Of a DNA stretch of 10,511 bases, positions 5,735 to 10,511 are shown piece after piece. The first letter of the stretch is position 1. Every line of letters begins with the position of its first letter. The position numbers and the translations under genes were made by a program. Origin of the DNA: an uncultured Mailhella sp. (GTDB taxonomy: Bacteria; Desulfobacterota; Desulfovibrionia; Desulfovibrionales; Desulfovibrionaceae); the NCBI GenBank assembly GCA_944324625.1, contig CALUWZ010000053.1, positions 1 to 10,511 on the forward strand, in the 5' to 3' direction. The notes beneath the pieces are model-generated. The model saw only the letters and a program-made list of their open reading frames with translations, was not told the DNA's origin and searched no databases.

Positions 5735-5748
5735 CAGAGTGCTTTTTT
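5717..5748 (-). terminator. Terminator of the fliJ-motE unit
   Basis: The stem is AAAAAAGCAC-G-CTG against CAG-A-GTGCTTTTTT (5717-5730 and 5735-5748), with one mismatch and a 4-base loop. A run of seven Ts follows on the minus strand. It lies about 70 bp past the motE stop codon and separates that unit from the MBL gene on the same strand. Confidence 0.8.
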
Positions 5749-5816
5749 GTTTTGAAAGGATGAAAGAACAAAGGTTTTGGGATTAAAGGAAATTTGGGAT
5801 TTTGACCTGAAATTTT

Positions 5817-6863
5817 TTAGTAGCCTGCGATCTTGGTCATGGCTTTGGAAAGGCGGGCAGCCTGCACGGGGTCCATGTAGGAGAAAATTTCGCCTGACTG
5901 TTTGCTTTTCATGCCTGTCAAAATACGGACGGCGATTTTTTCGTCAAGGGTGGAAAGGGCTTCGGCGGCTTTTCTCGGCTTCATGGCGGCATAAGTGGCG
6001 ATGAGGTGGCTGTATTTGTCCGCTTCCACGCTGTTTGCCTGCTGGACCATGTCGCCCAATTTGTTTTCCAGCTGATTGAGTTCTTTCATGCGGGAATTCA
6101 TCTGTTCCTGCAGGGAAAGGAGTTCTTCTTCTTTTTGGTTGAGTTCCGCTTCCTTATAGCTCAGAACGCTTGGGGAGTCGTAGGGTTTTTCAATGGTGGG
6201 CACGGGAATTTCCGTATTGGCGAGTTTTTGGTCGGGACGCAGATAGTCTTTTGCGTCGACGTCTGCTTCTTCAGCATGGGCAGTGCCCACAAGGCTGAAG
6301 TTAAAGCCCGTGTTTTCTTTTTTGTAGGTCGGCTTTACTTCTTCAAGCTTCAGGTCTTGCTGCTGGCCTGCTGATTGTTCAAAGGCGTTTTCCATAAGCG
6401 CGCGGCGGTTTTTGGCATGCATGGTGTTTATGGTTGCAAGGGAGGCCTGTACCAGCAGTTCGTCCTGCACGGGCAATTCATTCTGTGCGGTCTGTTCCGC
6501 AGGCATGGTGCGCTTTTCGGCAGATACGGCATTTTGAGCTGTTTGGGCAGGGGCTTGCGCATTTGCCTGTGCGGCTTTTGCCGTGTTCGGCATGTCAGGG
6601 TTTTGACGTTTTATTTCCTGCATGCCGTTTTGGCTGACAAGAATTTCCTCATTGGCTTTTTTGAGCGCCAAAAGCTGTTTTTCCCGTGCTTTGGCGAGTG
6701 CCTGTGCCTTGGGATCGGCGGTTTTTTCTTCACGGCTGAAGTCAAAAAGCGTTCCGCCTGCCATGATATAGGCTCCGAAAACCAGCTTTACGAGTCCGAG
6801 ACCCACGACAAAACAGCAAATATTAGTAAGTCTGCGCTTTGAATCGAATGCTTGCGATTTCAT
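5817..6863 (-). CDS. motE: MotE-like flagellar protein (MgtE N-terminal-like domain)
   Basis: MotE-family proteins are bitopic, with a periplasmic domain related to the MgtE intracellular N-domain, and in some bacteria they act as chaperones for motor or stator proteins. The 348-residue product has one membrane span at about 14-38. A long Ala/Gln/Lys-rich linker (about 45-230) follows, then a coiled coil (about 235-280) and a C-terminal MgtE_N-like domain (about 283-346, including AAMKPRKAAEALSTLDE and SYMDPVQAARLSKAM). The linker makes it longer than most relatives. Within the linker, FSLVGTAHAEEA (189-200) resembles a signal-peptidase site although it is internal. The start at 6863 has AGGA 7 bases upstream and lies inside fliJ, overlapping by 41 bp in another frame. 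The fliJ pairing supports a motility role; the exact role here is inferred. Confidence 0.82.
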   Translation of the reverse strand: MKSQAFDSKRRLTNICCFVVGLGLVKLVFGAYIMAGGTLFDFSREEKTADPKAQALAKAREKQLLALKKANEEILVSQNGMQEIKRQNPDMPNTAKAAQANAQAPAQTAQNAVSAEKRTMPAEQTAQNELPVQDELLVQASLATINTMHAKNRRALMENAFEQSAGQQQDLKLEEVKPTYKKENTGFNFSLVGTAHAEEADVDAKDYLRPDQKLANTEIPVPTIEKPYDSPSVLSYKEAELNQKEEELLSLQEQMNSRMKELNQLENKLGDMVQQANSVEADKYSHLIATYAAMKPRKAAEALSTLDEKIAVRILTGMKSKQSGEIFSYMDPVQAARLSKAMTKIAGY

Positions 6864-7263
6864 CTAAATTCCTCTGTTCTTTCAGTTGTTCTTCTTTTTT
6901 GAAATTCTCAAAGTGTTTTTCCTTGAGTTTTTCCATGACTTTTTTGTCTTTGGACTTTTGGGCGAGGTCTTGTTTTGCCTGTGTGATTTCTTCGTCAACG
7001 CCGGCAATGTTTTTTTGTGTCTGGATCATGTCCTGACGCAGGGCCTTGATGTAATTGTCCAAAAGCCACCGTTCTCCGCTTTCGGAAAACGGGGTTGCGC
7101 AGAGTTTTTCTTCATGGAGCAGTTCTTCTTCTTTCATGCTGCGGTAATGTTCTTTCAGCATGCGGCTTTTTTCCTGCAGGAAACCCAAACGCGCTTTTGC
7201 CTCGTTTTCCAGCTGTTCCCTGTAGTTCAGCACTTTTTCCAGTGAAAATTTAAACTCTGCCAT
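6823..7263 (-). CDS. fliJ: Flagellar export protein FliJ
   Basis: FliJ is the soluble, almost all-helical chaperone that binds the FliI/FliH ATPase complex and the FlhA gate of the flagellar type III export apparatus. The product has 146 residues, the usual size, and is a continuous antiparallel coiled coil. The typical N-terminus FKFSLEKVLNYREQLE (4-19), the central RWLLDNYIKALRQD (65-78) and the Lys/Glu-rich C-terminal helix with EKLKEKHFENFKKEEQLKEQ (111-130) are all present. AAAGGA lies just before the ATG at 7263. Its common partner fliI is not adjacent; the next gene upstream is an unrelated, divergent ABC transporter. It is the first gene of a two-gene unit with motE and has a sigma-54-type promoter. 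Confidence 0.88.
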   Translation of the reverse strand: MAEFKFSLEKVLNYREQLENEAKARLGFLQEKSRMLKEHYRSMKEEELLHEEKLCATPFSESGERWLLDNYIKALRQDMIQTQKNIAGVDEEITQAKQDLAQKSKDKKVMEKLKEKHFENFKKEEQLKEQRNLDEIASIRFKAQTY

Positions 7264-7287
7264 TTTCCTTTATCCTTGCCGTTTGTT

Positions 7288-7305
7288 AAGCATACTTAGT
7301 GCCAA
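7288..7305 (-). promoter_or_regulatory. Sigma-54 (RpoN) -24/-12 promoter of fliJ-motE
   Basis: On the minus strand, TTGGCACTAAGTATGCTT keeps the diagnostic GG (7303-7302) and GC (7291-7290) with exactly 10 bases between them. It also matches the full -24 core TTGGCAC; only the first T of the -12 TTGC is changed (ATGC). Transcription would start near 7278, leaving a 15-base leader that contains the AAAGGA ribosome site of fliJ. Sigma-54 control of flagellar genes by an NtrC-type activator is well established in many bacteria. I could not identify an activator-binding site in the 130 bp upstream. Confidence 0.7.
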
Positions 7306-7433
7306 TTAAAAATTTTAAGTTATATTTCGGTATGTTGCTGTGTAAATGAAATAACAGGGCCTCAATAAAAATTTAAACTGACAAGAACTTGACGAAAAAT
7401 GCCAAGACAGAGTAAAAAAGAATCATTCCTGTT

Positions 7434-8264
7434 ATGAAAAAAAATATGCAAAAAAGAAACTGCCGTGAACAAGCCGCGGCATGCCTGAAAAACTTTTTTC
7501 TTCCCCTTGTTTTGGTTTTTGTTCTTTTGGCGTGCGCTCTGTGGATTTACGGTGAGGCAAGCTCAAATTATTCTTGGCAGTGGCCGAGGGTATGGCGTTA
7601 TCTCGGCGTTTGGACAGAGGACGGTTTTAAGCCCGGAATTTTGCTGCACGGCCTTGGCATTACGGTTCTGCTGTCGCTCTGCAGCATGGGCTTGGCCGTG
7701 TTTTTTGCCGTAACGCTTGCTTTTATGCGTCTTGGCCGCTCTCCCGTGCTTTCTTTGGCGGCAGGCGTGCTTATTTCTGCCATACGCAATACGCCGTTGC
7801 TTATCCAGTTGTTTTTGTTCTATTTTGTTGTTTCTGCCGTGCTGCATTTAAATCCTTTTGCGACGGCTGTTTTCTGCCTTGCTCTGTTTGAAGGCGTGTA
7901 TTTGGCGGAAATTATCAGAAGCGGCATTGCGGCTTTGCCCCATACTCAGTGGGAGGCGTCCTTCAGTCTTGGCATGGGGCTGGGCAAGACACTGCGCTAT
8001 GTTATTTTTCCGCAGGTGTTCCGCAACATTCTGCCCAGCCTGACGGGACAGCTTATTTCGCTGATTAAAGACACGTCCCTTGTCAGCGCCATTGCCGTGG
8101 CGGATTTGACCCTGCAGGCCAGAAACGTGATTGCGGAAACGTATTTGTCTTTTGAGATTTGGATTGTAACGGCCTGTCTGTATTTTTTGCTGACCTTGGC
8201 GGTGAGCGTGCCGGGCTTTTTTTGGGGCAGACGGTACGGGCGCAGGCGGCACGGCATAAAATAA
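7434..8264 (+). CDS. Polar amino acid-type ABC transporter permease (HisM/GlnP family)
   Basis: This is an inner-membrane subunit of an ABC importer, 276 residues. It has an N-terminal membrane anchor (about 20-39) and then the TM core starting at the GILLHGLGITVLLSL region (68-82). The family signature RNTPLLIQLFLFYF is at 118-131. The EAA loop that docks to the ATPase is WEASFSLGMGLGKTLRYVIFP (173-193), followed by GQLISLIKDTSLVSAIAV (205-222). It starts the permease / binding protein / permease cluster. The ATG at 7434 has no recognisable ribosome site (ATTCCTGTT precedes it), and a second ATG four codons on has none either, so translation may be weak or the start may differ. A weak TTGACG (7389-7394)...TAAAAA (7413-7418) pair upstream is the only promoter candidate. 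Confidence 0.9.
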   Translation: MKKNMQKRNCREQAAACLKNFFLPLVLVFVLLACALWIYGEASSNYSWQWPRVWRYLGVWTEDGFKPGILLHGLGITVLLSLCSMGLAVFFAVTLAFMRLGRSPVLSLAAGVLISAIRNTPLLIQLFLFYFVVSAVLHLNPFATAVFCLALFEGVYLAEIIRSGIAALPHTQWEASFSLGMGLGKTLRYVIFPQVFRNILPSLTGQLISLIKDTSLVSAIAVADLTLQARNVIAETYLSFEIWIVTACLYFLLTLAVSVPGFFWGRRYGRRRHGIK

Positions 8265-8274
8265 AGGAGATTAT

Positions 8275-9081
8275 ATGAAAATACTGACAAAAATTTTGTT
8301 GTTTTTGGTTTTGTGTCTGCCCGTTTCCCTTGAGCGTGCCGAGGCAAAATCCGCTATTGACAGCATTGTTGAACGGGGTGTTCTGCGCGTGGGATTTTCC
8401 ACGTTTGTGCCGTGGGCCATGCAGGACAAAAACGGTGAATATATAGGCTTTGAAATTGATGTTGCACGTGAACTTGCCAAGGATTTGGGCGTGGAGCTGC
8501 AGCTTGTGCCCACCAATTGGGACGGCATTATTCCTGCGCTTCTGTCCAAAAAATTCGATGTGATCATAGGCGGCATGGGGTCAACGGTCAAACGCAACCT
8601 GACCGTGAATTTTACCGTGCCCTATGACTATACAACGCTTGGCATCATGGCAAACATAGAAAAGGCAGGGCAGTGGAAAAGTCCTGAAGATTTCAATAGA
8701 AAAGAGGCAGTTGTGGCTGTGCGCAACGGTTCTTCCGGTGCATTTTACGTAAAAAAATATCTGCCCCATGCCACGGTCAGAACGTTTAATGAAGAAGCTC
8801 CCGCTGTTTTGGAAGTGCTTTCGGGCCGGGCCCATGCTTTTGTTTCTTCCCGTCCCCTGCCAGCCCTCGAGATTGCCAAAAATCCCGAAAAGCTGTTCAC
8901 TCCCTATGAAATCGAAGAATACAGGGAACCTATCGGCTTTGCCGTGCGCAAAGGGGATTTTGATACCCTCAATGTGTTTGACAATTGGATTGTCGGCAAA
9001 CACAGCACAGGCTGGCTGAAGGAACGCAGCGAGTATTGGTTTAACGGCACTGCGTGGCAGGAACGGCTGGGCACGGAATAA
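8275..9081 (+). CDS. Periplasmic substrate-binding protein of the ABC importer (SBP family 3)
   Basis: This is the ligand-capturing subunit, 268 residues. A Sec signal peptide covers about residues 1-24 (basic MKILTK, hydrophobic LLFLVLCLPVSL, then RAEA). The family 3 signature GFEIDVARELAKDLGV is at 58-73. GGMGSTVKRNLTVNFTVPY (99-117) carries Arg107, which in relatives binds the ligand's alpha-carboxylate. The segment where relatives have an Asp for the alpha-amino group (DAVV-x-D-x-P) reads HAFVSSRP, with Ser192 in its place. The ligand is therefore likely a carboxylate but perhaps not a standard alpha-amino acid. The start has AAAGGAG 6 bases upstream and lies 10 bp after the first permease. 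Relatives usually transport amino acids or opines. Confidence 0.88.
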   Translation: MKILTKILLFLVLCLPVSLERAEAKSAIDSIVERGVLRVGFSTFVPWAMQDKNGEYIGFEIDVARELAKDLGVELQLVPTNWDGIIPALLSKKFDVIIGGMGSTVKRNLTVNFTVPYDYTTLGIMANIEKAGQWKSPEDFNRKEAVVAVRNGSSGAFYVKKYLPHATVRTFNEEAPAVLEVLSGRAHAFVSSRPLPALEIAKNPEKLFTPYEIEEYREPIGFAVRKGDFDTLNVFDNWIVGKHSTGWLKERSEYWFNGTAWQERLGTE

Positions 9082-9113
9082 CCGCGGCAGCGGAGCAGAG
9101 GACACGCAGGGCT

Positions 9114-10013
9114 ATGGCATATATTTTAGGCACAAAACAGCGCAGTTTCAAAAATATGAACAGGGCGGACAAACTGTTTCTGCTCTTCTTTGCGCTCGTG
9201 CTTGCAGGGCTTTTTTATGCCGCGGCCTTGCATTTTGAAGATTTCAGTTTGTCACGGCTTTTGTCGTATCTGGTAAAAGTCGGGGAAGACGGCACGTTTC
9301 AGGCAGGCATTTTGCTGAAGGGCGTGCTGATGACGCTCAGGGTCAGTGTGTGGTGTCTGCTGCTTGCGTTTTTGACGGGGGCTTTTGTGGGAATTGTGTC
9401 TGCTCACAAAAAGGGGTTTTCCGCTCTGCCAAGTTCCCTGTATGTGCTTGTTCTGCGCAATATGCCGCCGCTTATTCTGCTTTTTCTGATTTTCTTTTTT
9501 GCCTCTTCCGTGCTGACGGATTTTTTGCTTGATGCGGAATATTATATTGCAAAACAGGCGTGGAAAGACTGGTTTTATCTGCTTGCGGCGCCCGAAGGCC
9601 AGCTGGACCGCATGACAGCCTGCGTGCTGACCTTGGGGCTGTATGAAGGCGCATATATTGCGGAAATTGTGCGCGCAGGCATTGAAAGCGTACCCCACGG
9701 CCAATGGGAGGCTGGCAGGGCAGGCGGTTTGACCGATTGGCAGATACGGCGGTGCATTGTTGCGCCGCAGGCACTGCGCCAAAGCTTGGCGCCCCTTGCG
9801 GGACAGAGCATAAGCACGGTGAAGGACAGCGCCATAGCGTCCATTATTTCCCTGCAGGAACTTACTTTTCAGAGCATGGAACTGATGAACGTGAGCGGAA
9901 GAACCGTGGAACTGTGGATTTTGACGGCGTTTTTGTATTTTTGCCTGTGTTTTTGTCTGGAAAAAATCAGCAGAAAATGGGAATCTTCCATAACATGGAA
10001 ACCCCTGCATTAG
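9114..10013 (+). CDS. Second polar amino acid-type ABC transporter permease
   Basis: This membrane subunit probably pairs with the first permease as a heterodimer. It has 299 residues, with a first hydrophobic segment at about 20-38 and a TM core from GILLKGVLMTLRVSVW (65-80). The signature RNMPPLILLFLIFFF is at 115-129. The EAA loop is WEAGRAGGLTDWQIRRCIVAP (198-218), followed by GQSISTVKDSAIASIISL (230-247). The frame is open back to a GTG at 9054 inside the binding-protein gene; I prefer the ATG at 9114, 32 bp after that gene, with AGGG and an earlier GAGGA nearby. A third ATG at 9156 has no ribosome site. The start is the least certain part. No ATPase gene follows. Confidence 0.88.
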   Translation: MAYILGTKQRSFKNMNRADKLFLLFFALVLAGLFYAAALHFEDFSLSRLLSYLVKVGEDGTFQAGILLKGVLMTLRVSVWCLLLAFLTGAFVGIVSAHKKGFSALPSSLYVLVLRNMPPLILLFLIFFFASSVLTDFLLDAEYYIAKQAWKDWFYLLAAPEGQLDRMTACVLTLGLYEGAYIAEIVRAGIESVPHGQWEAGRAGGLTDWQIRRCIVAPQALRQSLAPLAGQSISTVKDSAIASIISLQELTFQSMELMNVSGRTVELWILTAFLYFCLCFCLEKISRKWESSITWKPLH

Positions 10014-10020
10014 GATTTTT

Positions 10021-10122
10021 ATTGACAGCGGCAGAGATTTGCGCAATGAAGCGGTCAGGACGCACGAACTGACCCTGAAATATGCCGCTTTGGCATTTGA
10101 CGGCTTTTTGGAAGAGAATTGA
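10021..10122 (+). other. 33-codon open stretch with coding-like composition and no usual start
   Basis: A frame ending at TGA 10120-10122 reads IDSGRDLRNEAVRTHELT and ends FDGFLEEN. Its codon choice and acidic, helical composition resemble the surrounding genes. It has no ATG, GTG or TTG; an in-frame ATT at 10021 lies 5 bases after AGGA, so a rare ATT start is conceivable. Alternatively it is the tail of a decayed or frameshifted gene behind the permease, or chance. It ends 14 bp before the dus start. Confidence 0.25.
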
Positions 10123-10136
10123 ATAAAGGAGCAACT

Positions 10137-10511
10137 ATGATACTGCCCATACAGGAAGATACGCCGTGGCTTGCGCCCCTTGCAGGCTGGTCTGATCTGC
10201 CGTTCCGCCTGCTTTGCCGCGAACAGGGCGCACGCGTTGCCTGCACGGAAATGGTAAGTGCCAAAGGTCTGGTGTACGGCGGAAAAAATACGGCGGATCT
10301 GCTGCAGACCGATGAGCGGGACAATCCTCTTGTGGTGCAGATTTTCGGCGCGGAAGCGGATTTTATGCAAAAAGGCGTGCAGATCCTGAAAGAGCAGGGT
10401 TTTGCTTTTTATGACGTCAATGTGGGCTGTTCCGTGCAGAAAGTCGTCAAAACAGGGGCAGGCTCTGCCATGTTCAGGGACTTGGACAACTTTTTCAGGG
10501 TGGCAAAAGCC
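10137..10511 (+). CDS. tRNA-dihydrouridine synthase (5' part; runs off the right edge)
   Basis: Dus enzymes reduce uridine to dihydrouridine in the tRNA D-loop using FMN and NADPH. The first 125 residues are visible. The FMN-binding APLAGWSDLPFRLLC starts at residue 13. TEMVSAKGLVYG (37-48) and QIFGAE (68-73) follow. The catalytic site is DVNVGCSVQKVVKTGAGSAM (93-112), with Cys98 as the general acid. The usual NMGCP is NVGCS here, so the Pro after the Cys is replaced. AAGGAG lies 6 bases before the ATG at 10137. The pattern fits the DusB branch, but the C-terminal domain that separates subfamilies is missing. It may be transcribed with the ABC genes, as no convincing terminator lies between them. 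Confidence 0.9.
   Translation, partial: MILPIQEDTPWLAPLAGWSDLPFRLLCREQGARVACTEMVSAKGLVYGGKNTADLLQTDERDNPLVVQIFGAEADFMQKGVQILKEQGFAFYDVNVGCSVQKVVKTGAGSAMFRDLDNFFRVAKA

Noticed and set aside
10078..10109. Terminator between the second permease and dus
   Set aside because: The best stems are only 4-5 bp, and the T5 run is separated from the longer one, so it is too weak to call.

Overview
The window looks like chromosomal core DNA from a Gram-negative, flagellated, probably anaerobic bacterium. GC content is moderate by eye. A Fur with two CxxC pairs, a FliJ-MotE flagellar pair under a sigma-54-type promoter, a long-chain-type polyprenyl diphosphate synthase and a NorM-type MATE pump together suggest a deltaproteobacterium, perhaps a Desulfovibrionaceae member. 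That placement is an inference from gene content; there is no rRNA or species marker. I see no tRNA, rRNA, CRISPR array, transposase or phage gene.

Layout. (1) 1-482, minus: 5' part of a polyprenyl diphosphate synthase, with a good sigma-70 promoter at 521-549. (2) 483-1290: over 800 bp without a conventional gene. It holds a strong terminator-like hairpin (601-635), a possible 29-residue single-span membrane protein with a good ribosome site (692-781, minus), several hairpins, a 7-1-7 Fur-box-like palindrome (961-977) and a plus-strand promoter-like sequence (1006-1034). Read on the minus strand, the palindrome, hairpin-rich leader, small ORF and terminator form a plausible compact transcript. 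(3) fur (1324-1830, minus) with its own terminator, divergent from an NCS2/AzgA-type purine permease (1953-3254, plus). (4) A 26-codon ORF directly behind the permease, then a NorM-type MATE exporter (3391-4758, plus), convergent with an MBL-fold hydrolase (4780-5670, minus) and sharing one bidirectional terminator with it. (5) fliJ-motE (minus, 7263 to 5817), overlapping by 41 bp, with a sigma-54-type -24/-12 element in front and a terminator behind. (6) A plus-strand polar amino acid-type ABC cluster, permease / binding protein / permease (7434-10013), with no ATPase in view, followed by a 33-codon open stretch with no usual start codon and the 5' part of a dus gene running off the edge.

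The genes are mostly independent housekeeping units: isoprenoid chain synthesis, iron-responsive control, purine uptake, export, motility, amino-acid-type uptake and tRNA modification. The least explained parts are the 483-1290 region, the two or three small ORFs, and the binding protein, which lacks the usual amine-binding Asp and so may not bind an ordinary amino acid.
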